A program made the translations under genes and the position numbers. Positions 32,467 to 40,231 of a stretch of DNA of 64,000 nt are shown one piece after another (positions within the stretch are counted from its first letter, which is position 1; every line of letters starts with the position of its first letter). The notes under the pieces were generated by a model. The model was given only the letters and a program-made list of their open reading frames with translations. It was not told the origin of the DNA and did not search any database. Source of the stretch: CAYJBP01 sp964372025. GTDB lineage: Bacteria > Bacillota > Dehalobacteriia > UBA4068. The stretch is from the NCBI GenBank assembly GCA_964372025.1, contig CAYJPF010000003.1, positions 1 through 64,000 of the forward strand. Direction: 5' to 3'.

Positions 32467-32647
32467 TAGTTTTATCCTCCTGTGTTTCATCTTCGCTTAG
32501 CACAGCGTTCATGTCTATGCCAAGCTTGTTTTTAAGCACCTTGTCGCCCATCTTTAATGCCATCTTGCTGGTGCTTTCAACTATCTTCCGCCCTTCAGCC
32601 GTTGTGAATAGGCAAGCAAAAGTAGCTCCCATTACAAACTGCTTCAT
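32459..32647 (-). CDS. YtxH-like small protein
   Basis: 62 residues from ATG 32647, overlapping the upstream gene by 1 base or less. FVMGATFACLFTTAEGRKIVESTSK resembles the start of YtxH-type proteins, with a short hydrophobic segment and a helical basic part. Likely membrane-associated; role unknown. Confidence 0.55.
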   Translation of the reverse strand: MKQFVMGATFACLFTTAEGRKIVESTSKMALKMGDKVLKNKLGIDMNAVLSEDETQEDKTNV

Positions 32648-32648
32648 C

Positions 32649-32999
32649 TTAATTAGCACACTTTCTCTTGCCTTTTACGCCTTGAAGAGTTAAAGAGCAC
32701 GATGCCGGTGCAAACCTCAAGACGAGTATACTTCTGCATTGAAGCGTAGTCTGCCACAGGTCAGCAACGCAACCACCTGTACGGCAAGGTAATACTTCAT
32801 AGACAGGGAGCGTAGTAGTGCCGTCTGTAATCTCTACAAGATTGCACGAGCTGTCAAGCGGGATGCTGGCAAATAGACCAACCTCGACACATTCGCAAGC
32901 ACAGAGACCTGTTAAAGCTCCATCCGATACAGTTACGGTGTACTTGCCGCTCTTTAAAGTTACACTGCTGGCTCGCAGTACGCAGTTACAATTACTCAT
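32649..32999 (-). CDS. Small cysteine-rich beta protein
   Basis: 116 residues from ATG 32999, selected for AAAAGGAGAACTACTAAA upstream. About ten Cys (CNC near the start, CACEC near residue 33, CRTGGC, QC and two late Cys) in a beta-strand-rich chain. The pattern suggests disulphide- or metal-stabilised structure and a surface or secreted location, although no signal peptide is present. The open frame continues upstream into the DUF11 remnant in the same phase. Confidence 0.65.
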   Translation of the reverse strand: MSNCNCVLRASSVTLKSGKYTVTVSDGALTGLCACECVEVGLFASIPLDSSCNLVEITDGTTTLPVYEVLPCRTGGCVADLWQTTLQCRSILVLRFAPASCSLTLQGVKGKRKCAN

Positions 33000-33439
33000 T
33001 TTAGTAGTTCTCCTTTTAAGTTTTATTTCGTTAGTCGCAGTCGCAACTACAATTCCGTTAATGCTAAAAGACGCTGTGTTTATGATACTAAGCATTGATA
33101 GAGTATCAAGTGGCTCGAGTTAGGCATCCAGTTGACTTCTATATGTGAAGGATTGCCTTCTAAGGGTTCGGCATCTACAGTAAGCGTACCTTCTATATAG
33201 CTTAATGCTGAAGGCAGGGTGTCACTAAAGACTTGATTGGTAAGTTGACCGTTGAAGTCGCTTATTTCGATGGTAACAGCATAGGTAATCACGTCTCCAC
33301 GATAAACTGAACTTGGGTGAGCTTTTTTGCTAATAGTCACAATAGGCTCAACAAGTTGCTCTACAGTGGAGCTGGCATTAACTACAAAGTCTTCATCTCG
33401 GAAGCGATAATTAAAGTTAGCTGTGTTTACAATTGACAT
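33000..33439 (-). pseudogene. DUF11-domain surface protein gene with an internal frameshift
   Basis: The frame from 33439 starts MSIVNTANFNY and gives most of one DUF11 domain (EPIVTISKKAHPSSVYRGD ... FSDTLPSALSYIEGTLTVD). It then loses sense near 33120 and stops at 33080. The end of the same domain (LEPLDTL, SIINTASFSINGI, TATNEIKL) is readable in another phase from about 33125 to 33000. Inserting one base near 33122 would restore a normal domain. No slippery heptamer is present at the switch, so mutation or assembly error is likelier than programmed shifting. Confidence 0.65.
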
Positions 33440-33449
33440 GATAGCCTCC

Positions 33450-33480
33450 TAAATTAAAAGAGGACGGTCTCCCGCCCTCT
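33450..33480 (-). terminator. Intrinsic terminator (leftward)
   Basis: AGAGG(G)CGG-gaga-CCG(T)CCTCT stem followed leftward by TTTTAATTT. It lies between the coiled-coil membrane gene (stop at 33526) and the DUF11 gene. Confidence 0.7.
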
Positions 33481-33525
33481 AAGTCACGCCGAAGCGGAAA
33501 GTCACAATAATTTCTTATTGGAAAA

Positions 33526-34044
33526 TTAGCAGCCGAATCCGCCTACAGGACTACCACTGCATACATAAGCCTGACCGTAAAGTCTGGGCTCTTTCAGCAT
33601 CTCGCAACGGATAGCGTTAAGCTCTGCTTTGATAGCAGCAGTCTCAGCTTGCGAAACGAGGTCGCGCTTAAGGGTTGCTACCTCAAGGTTAAGTGCGTTC
33701 TTCTCTTGTCCATCAAGGATAGCACGTGATTGTGCATCAAGCTTGAGGTCAAAGATACGCTCTTGAAGTCCAGCCTCATACTGGCGCGAAGACTGGTCAT
33801 ACAGTCTCTGAGTGTTGGCGTTATTAGCTTCGATTGTGCGGTTTGTGGTTTGCTCAATCAGATACTGAGTACGAGCGGTATCTATAATGCCTTGTTTTTC
33901 AACTTCGCAGTTAGATACACGGTTGCAACCAGCTTCATTGTAGCGATTACCAAACAGTCCGCCGCCGAAAATCAGCCAAATGATAACGATGATAAACAGG
34001 ATACCAATGGTTGAGTTCGAGCTTGTGTCTCTTGTTTCCCACAT
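33526..34044 (-). CDS. Membrane-anchored coiled-coil protein
   Basis: 172 residues, AAAGGAG site. A hydrophobic segment at 12-30 (TIGILFIIVIIWLIFGGG) is followed by a Cys-containing turn and a long coiled coil (residues 45-150, Gln/Ala/Arg/Glu-rich, heptads). It ends in a Gly-rich tail. Type II topology would put the coil outside the cell. Function unknown; could be a cell-envelope or virion-associated whisker-like protein. Confidence 0.65.
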   Translation of the reverse strand: MWETRDTSSNSTIGILFIIVIIWLIFGGGLFGNRYNEAGCNRVSNCEVEKQGIIDTARTQYLIEQTTNRTIEANNANTQRLYDQSSRQYEAGLQERIFDLKLDAQSRAILDGQEKNALNLEVATLKRDLVSQAETAAIKAELNAIRCEMLKEPRLYGQAYVCSGSPVGGFGC

Positions 34045-34082
34045 AGTGTTTTGCTCCTTTCAAAAAATATTTATTTCGTCGC

Positions 34083-34442
34083 CTATTTCAGACGAGGAAA
34101 TTTAGGTTTATTGCTGTTGGAGCTGGATTTATTTGAGCTTTGTGGCCTGTTTACTCCGCCACTTTTAACTATATTTAATCCTTGTTGTTTTAACTGTTCG
34201 GGACTTGTTCCTACAAGGCTTAGCAGAGTCTTAGCCATTGGATTACTCCCGTATCTATTATACAGTTCGTTTATTCCTTGCTCAGTAATACCAAAGTTAC
34301 GAGCAATGTCACCTGCTTGGTCGTCAGTTGCTCCCTGAACTGCTTGGCTTGCTCGTTTTACTGCTTCCTGTATTTCGTTTTGGTTGCCCGGAAACATCTT
34401 CATCAACTGTGACAGTATCATTTGTGTGTTGAACATTTGCAT
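34083..34442 (-). CDS. Small helical protein with Ser/Asn tail
   Basis: 119 residues from ATG 34442 (AAAGGTGGTA upstream). Helical core (NEIQEAVKRASQAVQGATDDQAGDIARNFGI ... ELYNRYGSNPMAKTLL), then a Ser/Asn/Lys tail. It overlaps the gene at 34324-34749 by 119 bases in a different frame. No family recognised. Confidence 0.6.
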   Translation of the reverse strand: MQMFNTQMILSQLMKMFPGNQNEIQEAVKRASQAVQGATDDQAGDIARNFGITEQGINELYNRYGSNPMAKTLLSLVGTSPEQLKQQGLNIVKSGGVNRPQSSNKSSSNSNKPKFPRLK

Positions 34443-34749
34443 TACCACCTTTCAGTTCTTTTAACAACTGTAGTATCTCAAGGTTAGCCGCTTGGCTCTG
34501 CCTAAGAGCTTCTTGCGTCTCTTGCAAAATCTCTTCAGAAGTCTTTTCAGGTACGATGATGCCTACTTCGACAAGCTTGTTGTAATATTCAACTGTAGTC
34601 TCTTCTAAGGCGTTGTAGCGGTCGTTAGTATGCCCTATAGGTTGCTTGCCTGTATGGAAGTCTATGGCGTATATAACACCATCTTCTACTACACAAGGGA
34701 TACGTGCGTTGCCTGTACTAAACTGGGCGTTGTAAGAAAAATCACTCAT
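34324..34749 (-). CDS. Small protein with coiled coil and low-complexity tail
   Basis: 141 residues from ATG 34749. Residues 1-60 are beta-rich (SYNAQFSTGNARIPCVVEDGVIYAID), 65-105 a coiled coil (EEILQETQEALRQSQAANLEILQLL). The last 35 are Ser/Thr/Lys-rich and encoded in the overlap with the next gene. Reading the N-terminus, it could be a virion decoration protein; this is inference. Confidence 0.6.
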   Translation of the reverse strand: MSDFSYNAQFSTGNARIPCVVEDGVIYAIDFHTGKQPIGHTNDRYNALEETTVEYYNKLVEVGIIVPEKTSEEILQETQEALRQSQAANLEILQLLKELKGGNANVQHTNDTVTVDEDVSGQPKRNTGSSKTSKPSSSGSN

Positions 34750-34846
34750 AATTAACACACCTTTCTTTGTTGCAGCGACTGAGTGGGTGCAGGTGTGATA
34801 CACCCACGTCTGCCGCCGCTATATACATGGGGGGAAGGAACGGGAA

Positions 34847-34883
34847 TAAAAAACTCCCTACCTTGATACTACAAGATAGAGAG
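34847..34883 (-). terminator. Intrinsic terminator (leftward)
   Basis: CTCTCTATCTTG-TAGTAT-CAAGGTAGGGAG on the minus strand (12 bp with two G-U pairs) followed by TTTTTTATT. It ends the transcript of the membrane-HTH gene. Confidence 0.85.
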
Positions 34884-34915
34884 TATATTCATAAGTACTC
34901 TAAAGGTACTAATTA

Positions 34916-36256
34916 TTATTTTTTCTTTTGGTTTTTCTTTAGCTCTGGGAACACCTTAGCAACCTCACCAAAGTAGTTCTTACACGTTTGTTCAGAATAG
35001 CCAATCTCTAAAGAGACCTGCTTCATTGTCATGTTATCCACACAATACATTAAGGTTATCTTCTCGTGTAAGTTTCTAAAACCAGCTTCATTAAGTTTTA
35101 GCTTCAACTCATGTTTAGGTGAAAACAACATCTTTAGTTTAGCAATGAAGGGTTTGTCTGCTATATAATCAAATGCCTCTCTTATCATATACAGAATAAA
35201 GTCAACAATCAGTGCGACGATAACTGTGTTGAAGATAGAGAAAGCAATTCCGGTTGTATTAAATAACGCTACACACAAAGTGATTGTAGTGATACATACG
35301 CAAGCAATCTTGACCAGATTAGCTCTAATGTTAGGAATATAGTCTGCGTGAAACTGCTTTGGAAATAGCTTTCTTAGTGCTAAGTATGCAACGTAAAGAA
35401 AAACTGCCTCAACTACTCTGCCTATAAAGTACGCATAAAGCAAGTACAATCCATAGACAAATATAAGCGGAGGCAAATTCTTCTTCAAGTCGTGCCGAAA
35501 CTCAAGCTTCAGGTAATGCTTGAAGTTCTTCGAGTTCCGTGTGAAGCTTGTGCAAACGCCAGCGAATATACTCTTTTTCGCTTTCGTCTGTCGAACCTTC
35601 AAAGCGCTTGACAAGGTTTGCAATGCTTCCTTGAATACGCTTGCGCTCTTCTTCCATGAAGCCGAGGCCCCATCTAAACACAATAGCCATTTGCGTCCAC
35701 CTACCTTTATATTTATTAGAGTTATAATCCATAAAAGATAATAGTCAACAGAATATATCGCAGACATTGCAAAAGACTGTGATTGTTCTATTAAAGATAA
35801 ATTAAGAACAAACAGCGAACAAAAACTGAAAATGCTATCTAAAACAAACAAGCACATCGTAGGCGCAAGGCGCTTCGTAAATAATAACGGAATTGCATAA
35901 AAAGAAAAACTTAGAATTGCTACTAACACATTCCATTCTTCCCCTGCGAATAAAGTGTTGATAACAATTAAATAAGATGTTACAAAAGTATTAACAATTA
36001 AGGCTCTACTTTTGTAATTTGGGATAACACAGGCGTACATTAGGTTAATGCCTATCATGCCCTTGATTACGTTAATTATACCTCTCGCCCAGTCGTTGCT
36101 GTCTACAAAATAAATAAAAGCGTTGAGTCGAGAATTAGTTATCTCTACACCAAACGCTTCTATGCCGAAAAGCTTCAGTGTAAACGTAGCAAACAAGAAC
36201 ACCCAACACAAGGTTAGCACTCGACTCATTATAGCCGTGAAATGTGCTCTTGTCAT
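34916..36256 (-). CDS. Polytopic membrane protein with C-terminal HTH
   Basis: 446 residues from ATG 36256 (AGGTG 8 bases upstream). About four hydrophobic segments lie in residues 10-190 and about four more in 260-395. The last 55 residues (KITLMYCVDNMTMKQVSLEIGYSEQTCKNYFGEVAKVF) form a sigma-region-4-like helix-turn-helix. Membrane-tethered DNA binding is one reading. The stretch at about residues 190-250 is Ser/Lys-rich and unlike the rest; a separate ORF (35502-35690) lies there in another frame. It could therefore be two membrane genes joined by a chance open frame. Confidence 0.6.
   Translation of the reverse strand: MTRAHFTAIMSRVLTLCWVFLFATFTLKLFGIEAFGVEITNSRLNAFIYFVDSNDWARGIINVIKGMIGINLMYACVIPNYKSRALIVNTFVTSYLIVINTLFAGEEWNVLVAILSFSFYAIPLLFTKRLAPTMCLFVLDSIFSFCSLFVLNLSLIEQSQSFAMSAIYSVDYYLLWIITLINIKVGGRKWLLCLDGASASWKKSASVFKEALQTLSSALKVRQTKAKKSIFAGVCTSFTRNSKNFKHYLKLEFRHDLKKNLPPLIFVYGLYLLYAYFIGRVVEAVFLYVAYLALRKLFPKQFHADYIPNIRANLVKIACVCITTITLCVALFNTTGIAFSIFNTVIVALIVDFILYMIREAFDYIADKPFIAKLKMLFSPKHELKLKLNEAGFRNLHEKITLMYCVDNMTMKQVSLEIGYSEQTCKNYFGEVAKVFPELKKNQKKK
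35502..35690 (-). CDS. Nested small helical ORF inside the membrane-HTH gene
   Basis: 62 residues from ATG 35690, with AGGTGG at proper spacing. MAIVFRWGLGFMEEERKRI, then KRFEGSTDESEKEYIRWRLHKLHTELEEL: a convincing amphipathic, charged, natural-looking protein. It lies exactly where the long frame looks unnatural. Either it is overprinted on the 446-residue gene or it is the true gene of this segment. Confidence 0.5.
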   Translation of the reverse strand: MAIVFRWGLGFMEEERKRIQGSIANLVKRFEGSTDESEKEYIRWRLHKLHTELEELQALPEA

Positions 36257-36285
36257 AATAGTCACACCTGCTTTATAATTGAGGG

Positions 36286-36327
36286 AGGCCGCCGCCCGGC
36301 GAGAAACGACGACCTCGGAGGTTTTAA
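36286..36327 (-). promoter_or_regulatory. GC-rich leader hairpin
   Basis: Between the 36349 promoter and ATG 36256 the minus strand reads GAGGTCGTC...GGCGGCCTC, a 9-bp stem with G-U pairs in an otherwise AT-rich region. No T-tract follows, so it is a leader structure rather than a terminator. Confidence 0.45.
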
Positions 36328-36348
36328 ATGGAATCCAACTGTACCTTT

Positions 36349-36377
36349 ATAGTAGCACGATACCCACTATTTGTCAA
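36349..36377 (-). promoter_or_regulatory. Promoter of the membrane-HTH gene
   Basis: TTGACA, 17 bp, TACTAT with TATCGTGC just before the -10 box, identical there to the promoter at 49010. Confidence 0.85.
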
Positions 36378-36428
36378 CACACTTCTAAAGAAATAGTGTT
36401 TAAAAATATATTAACAAAAGATTAAGTT

Positions 36429-36905
36429 TCACTTAGCTCTTTTTTCAAGCTTATTAAAGCTTTCAATCCATGTAGGCATCGTTCCATTGCCATTGCTCTT
36501 TTCATAAGCATTGTAAAGTTTAATTACCGTCTCTACTTCGTCATAGGTGCTGTACCCACGTTCTAAAGCTCGTGTAATCAAATAATGCAGTCGTTCGTGA
36601 AGCACGGCAATGTTTGCTTCCTGCAATGCCGGAAGATTGTCTGCAACAGCGTTTAAACTTTCAATCGCTGTGGTTAGCTTGACAATCTGTCCGCTACAGT
36701 CTTTCCGGCATTGCAGCCCTGTTTCTAACTTTTCTCCCATCACTCTTACCTTTTCTTCAAGAGTTGCAATTTTGTTGTTTTGCAATCGTTTGTCTTGAAT
36801 ACGCCTTGCAATTTTCTTGCAAAGAGGGACAATAATTTTTGCCAAAGTTAAATACGCACCTCCAATAATGCCAATTAACCCTGCAGCCTCTACAACTTCA
36901 AACAC
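36429..36905 (-). CDS. Membrane-anchored coiled-coil protein, lysis-region paralogue B
   Basis: 158 residues from GTG 36905. N-terminal membrane segment (about 8-26), basic stretch, coiled coil (45-105), then a conserved C-terminal helix set: LQEANIAVLHERLHYLITRALERGYSTYDEV ... GNGTMPTWIESFNKLEKRA. The C-terminus matches its upstream neighbour at 36927. Small holin-associated proteins with this Y-x-T-x-D-E ... GNG ending are common beside holin genes. Confidence 0.7.
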   Translation of the reverse strand: MFEVVEAAGLIGIIGGAYLTLAKIIVPLCKKIARRIQDKRLQNNKIATLEEKVRVMGEKLETGLQCRKDCSGQIVKLTTAIESLNAVADNLPALQEANIAVLHERLHYLITRALERGYSTYDEVETVIKLYNAYEKSNGNGTMPTWIESFNKLEKRAK

Positions 36906-36926
36906 ACCTTGCCCCCCTTAGCAAAA

Positions 36927-37418
36927 CTAACTGGCTCTTTTTTCAAGCCCTCCGTATACTTCCATCCACTTTGCCATAACGCCGTTACCATCGTTTTCTA
37001 AATACGCTCGGTGCAGATTGTGGATAACATCAAACTCGTCAAAAGTCGTATACCCACGCTCTACAGCCTTTGTAATTAAATGATGAAGCTTGTCGTACAT
37101 CATAGCAAGATTTGCCGCTTGAAGAGCTCTTAACGCAGGTCTGAACCCTTCTGCTTCTTTAATTAACTCCTTTAAGGCGATGCTGTCTTCTTCGTACTTT
37201 TCGTCTAATTCAGCACCGGCTTTTACTGCCTCTTTCAACTCCCTCAAAACCTCCTCCAACTTGGCTATGCGTTCGCCTTGCATTTTTGTTGCCTGTCTTG
37301 CATCCCACCATCTACGAATGGGAGGCATGATTAGTTTTTGAACGGCTATAATGGCTCCGGCTACAATTGAAATTCCACCAAACCAGCCAAGTATTACGTC
37401 CATTTGCAAGCTAATCAT
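36927..37418 (-). CDS. Membrane-anchored coiled-coil protein, lysis-region paralogue A
   Basis: 163 residues as drawn; TTG 37409 or ATG 37403 may be the true start because the AAGG site abuts the first ATG. Membrane segment (about 8-28), coiled coil, and the shared ending LQAANLAMMYDKLHHLITKAVERGYTTFDEF ... GNGVMAKWMEVYGGLEKRA. Directly after the holin gene, so probably part of lysis or of an anti-holin/holin-accessory pair. Confidence 0.7.
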   Translation of the reverse strand: MISLQMDVILGWFGGISIVAGAIIAVQKLIMPPIRRWWDARQATKMQGERIAKLEEVLRELKEAVKAGAELDEKYEEDSIALKELIKEAEGFRPALRALQAANLAMMYDKLHHLITKAVERGYTTFDEFDVIHNLHRAYLENDGNGVMAKWMEVYGGLEKRAS

Positions 37419-37439
37419 CCTTTCGTTGGGAAGAATGTT

Positions 37440-37622
37440 TTACAGATGTCCGCTGTCTGTAGGATTGTTTACAATACCAAACGCTACAAGTACCGGCAAC
37501 AGCACATTTAGGAGTCCGTCAACGGTTGCTGAAATGTCAATACCGGCAAACTCTTTTACACAAAAAGTTACCAGTGCTGCGATAGACACCCAAAGTGCCC
37601 AACTCTTAAATCTGTTTTGCAT
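37440..37622 (-). CDS. Phage holin (phi-LC3 type)
   Basis: 60 residues. Starts MQNRFKSWALWVSIAALV, has two hydrophobic helices (8-26 and 33-50) and ends FGIVNNPTDSGHL: the phi-LC3/Phage_holin_1 pattern, including the terminal NNPTD. It forms membrane holes that release or activate the endolysin. The lysin gene lies about 6 kb downstream, not adjacent. Confidence 0.85.
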   Translation of the reverse strand: MQNRFKSWALWVSIAALVTFCVKEFAGIDISATVDGLLNVLLPVLVAFGIVNNPTDSGHL

Positions 37623-37624
37623 AG

Positions 37625-38035
37625 TTATACCTCGTTTTCTTTCTGAGCTTCTTGCTCCTTAATGTTCAACTTAGCGTACTCGTCGGCAAGGGTAGAAATG
37701 AGTTCCATATCCCAGTGGTCGTGAGTCTCGTACCACTTTTCAACGGCTTTGAACATTGCAAACGACCATTTGTATTCAGGATTTGCACCCATAAAATACA
37801 TTTGGTTGTTCTCTGCAAATTCGTTACGCCATGCGTTAATCTGCTCAGCTGTTGCCACCTCAAACTCTGCAATAACTACAGGGTCATAAGCAGGGGCTAC
37901 GGCAATGCCAAGTTTCAAAGCTTTCATGTCTGCTGCAAACATGTCTACATGCTGGTCAATGGTGTGAATACTGTCAGGGGTAGACTTATCGACTACCTCA
38001 ACTTGCGTGATGTGCTTCAAGATTAGATTGTTCAT
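37625..38035 (-). CDS. Unknown protein between fibre cassette and holin
   Basis: 136 residues, GGAGGCAAACAAA site. Mostly helical, acidic, with several Trp/Tyr (YKWSFAMFKAVEKWYETHDHWD). No membrane segment. Encoded directly before the holin. Function unknown. Confidence 0.6.
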   Translation of the reverse strand: MNNLILKHITQVEVVDKSTPDSIHTIDQHVDMFAADMKALKLGIAVAPAYDPVVIAEFEVATAEQINAWRNEFAENNQMYFMGANPEYKWSFAMFKAVEKWYETHDHWDMELISTLADEYAKLNIKEQEAQKENEV

Positions 38036-38056
38036 TTTGTTTGCCTCCTTTTTATT

Positions 38057-38533
38057 TTAAATGCTTATCCAATACTTTTTGCCTGTAATAGTATCAGGAG
38101 CATTTAATTCGTTTCTGCTGTGACTCTGCTTACATTCGTAATTAGCACCATTCCACGACACCCTGTCGGTGCCGTCCAAAAAGTAATAATCAATAGCATA
38201 GCTATCCCAAGAGGGATAACCAGCCTCAAGCCTTAGCCAGAATGCCTTTTCGTCGCTATAAGTAGCGGTCACAGGGTCAATACCTTTAACAGGCTTCTCT
38301 GCCATGTATTCTGCTCCGTCAGAGCCTGTAACAATATCGCCCCTGATGTACCGTTGCTCAGGGTTATACGCGTCACCTGCTTTAGGTATACCGCTTAATT
38401 GTCCGTCTACAATAGTGAGAGCTGACAGCCTTGTTGTAGTTTCGCTAAGTGCAATTTCCATCTCGAGTATCTCATTAGCCTTTGCTTCTGCAAGCACAAG
38501 GTCTACTGTAAATCTGCTATCTGCTTTAGGCAT
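38057..38533 (-). CDS. Tail protein with carbohydrate-binding-like modules (leftward cassette)
   Basis: 158 residues from ATG 38533 (CGGAGG upstream; the frame also allows a TTG two codons earlier). A short helix (about 12-35) precedes two CBM5/12-like segments: YNPEQRYIRGDIVTG (about 58-72) and YYFLDGTDRVSWNGANYECKQ (about 115-135). Its end aligns with the protein at 24238-24945. Sugar binding is inferred from the fold pattern. Confidence 0.7.
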   Translation of the reverse strand: MPKADSRFTVDLVLAEAKANEILEMEIALSETTTRLSALTIVDGQLSGIPKAGDAYNPEQRYIRGDIVTGSDGAEYMAEKPVKGIDPVTATYSDEKAFWLRLEAGYPSWDSYAIDYYFLDGTDRVSWNGANYECKQSHSRNELNAPDTITGKKYWISI

Positions 38534-38939
38534 TTTCAATTACCTCCGTTCCGGGTAAAGTCGGCCACACTACAGCATCGGGAAATCCCTCTTGCTCTGT
38601 GACATCTCGCAAAGCTTGTTTGTATATCTGCCACTCAACCTTCTCTTCGGGAGATTTAAGCTCCCAGTTAGATGCGTTGCAATAGGTTAAGTCACATTCA
38701 AGCAGTAGTGCGTTACGCTGGTCGCGGATTACTTGTTCTTTCTGTGGGTCGAGTTCGGAGTGCTCAACTTTATCCCACCAGAGTTCTTCGGTCTCCACGT
38801 TAACCTTAAGGATGTAATCAAAAGGTACTGAACCCGGCGGAGGCGGAATAGTGTCCGTAAGGAAATATGGACGGTCTGTCGGTGGTTTAGTTGAATATGA
38901 CGCTAAGTCCCCACCGAACGTAAAAACATAATAAATCAT
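38526..38939 (-). CDS. Tail fibre assembly / tail assembly chaperone-like protein
   Basis: 137 residues. The C-terminal segment RDQRNALLLECDLTYCN ... WQIYKQALRDVTEQEGFPDAVVWP is the signature of the Phage_tail_APC/fibre-assembly group (R-x2-L-L-x2-D/T, W..Y.QALRD, GFP, WP). Such proteins help fold or attach fibres. Its place right after the fibre gene fits. The N-terminal half is beta-rich and unassigned. Confidence 0.75.
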   Translation of the reverse strand: MIYYVFTFGGDLASYSTKPPTDRPYFLTDTIPPPPGSVPFDYILKVNVETEELWWDKVEHSELDPQKEQVIRDQRNALLLECDLTYCNASNWELKSPEEKVEWQIYKQALRDVTEQEGFPDAVVWPTLPGTEVIENA

Positions 38940-38951
38940 TTTACTTCTCCT

Positions 38952-40211
38952 TTATAGTGGTAAAACTATAGCACCGCAAAAACTACCAGACCCCATCGAT
39001 ATGGCCGCTGAGTTACTGCTGATAGCAATGACTAAAGACGTCTTCGGGGAATGACCATACTCTTGGTCGTAGATAGAGATGGTGTTTTTGTTGGTAGACT
39101 GAACAATAATTAGGTCTGTTCCAGCGTTTTCGCTGGAGTATATCATAAAATAATCAAATGGGTTATCGTTGCTCAAATAGGTTGTATAATTACTTTTATT
39201 AATTCTAAAGTTGTGTGCCGATGCGCCGACTCCTATGTACACGGCCATCCCGGAGCTATTGTCCACATATTGTTTATTAACCGCGTCTCCGTCGTCAGTA
39301 GGAGTTGCAAGATTGAGTATCTTATTTGTCGCCATGTTAATGGCACCTGACATATTCCCACCACTTGTTGTTAAATAACTTAGTAACCTTTCAAGCAAAA
39401 AGCTTTGAGGAACAGCGTCATTGGCCTCAGCAGGAGAGGAGACATTCTGGATAGGGTTCCCACCCATGTTTAAGGTGCCACTCATTGTTCCTCCAATTTT
39501 GGGCAAAGCGTCTATAGGTGTAGCCCATTGCTCACCGGTAGCTGTCTTGGTTAGAACTTGCCCAGCTTCTCCGGCTACAGTAGGCTTGGCTATAACGTCC
39601 TCTTTTAAAGCATAAGGTGTTAAGTCTATTTTAGCAGCAGAAGGCACCCAATCGCCTGTCACGCTGTCCCAGATATAGAACATATTCTCCGTGCCCAACA
39701 CAAGAGCATAGTCACCACTAAGGCTTGTAGGTAAAGCTGTACGCAAAGCTTCTACAGAGGCATAATCACCCTTGTAGTTATCTATATGCTCCTCTATGGC
39801 TGCCAGCGATGCATTTATAGCCGATATAACGGCACTTACATCGTTGACACATACAGCACTAACAGTAATCGTATCGTCCGCTGTGGGATACGTAGAAGGC
39901 TGCCCGACGAACTCTATACTACCACCTATATAACTTACAGCAAATTGCGCAGACTCAGGAGTGATTATGACTCCATTCTTCTTAACAATAGGAGCAGGGC
40001 TTTCAAGCCAACCCTTCTTATCGTTAGGCACTTGGAATATACGATAGCGGTCGTCTGCGTCTATATAGACCTCAGTCATAGCCAAATCAGTTATTTCAGT
40101 AGTGCCAAGATTAAGCGCAGTAGCTAATTTAGTTATAGCTCCAGAGAGACCGGCAATGTCCGCACTCTTAGCAGCAGTTGAGCCGGGGTCAAATGATACA
40201 AATGTAGCCAT
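38952..40211 (-). CDS. Tail fibre protein (leftward cassette)
   Basis: 419 residues. Two classic fibre repeats are visible: GGTMSGTLNMGGNPIQNV at about 241-258 and GGNMSGAINMATNKILNLATP followed by A-V-N-K-Q-Y-V-D at about 285-320. The N-terminal 130 residues should attach to the baseplate, and the C-terminal 100 form the tip. AAGGAGGGAA site. First main gene after the 40860 promoter apart from the 196-residue protein. Confidence 0.8.
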   Translation of the reverse strand: MATFVSFDPGSTAAKSADIAGLSGAITKLATALNLGTTEITDLAMTEVYIDADDRYRIFQVPNDKKGWLESPAPIVKKNGVIITPESAQFAVSYIGGSIEFVGQPSTYPTADDTITVSAVCVNDVSAVISAINASLAAIEEHIDNYKGDYASVEALRTALPTSLSGDYALVLGTENMFYIWDSVTGDWVPSAAKIDLTPYALKEDVIAKPTVAGEAGQVLTKTATGEQWATPIDALPKIGGTMSGTLNMGGNPIQNVSSPAEANDAVPQSFLLERLLSYLTTSGGNMSGAINMATNKILNLATPTDDGDAVNKQYVDNSSGMAVYIGVGASAHNFRINKSNYTTYLSNDNPFDYFMIYSSENAGTDLIIVQSTNKNTISIYDQEYGHSPKTSLVIAISSNSAAISMGSGSFCGAIVLPL

Positions 40212-40231
40212 AATTTCCCTCCTTTCTTAGA

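Noticed and set aside
33000..33439. Programmed frameshift in the DUF11 gene
   Set aside because: No slippery heptamer or downstream structure at the switch; a simple indel is more likely.
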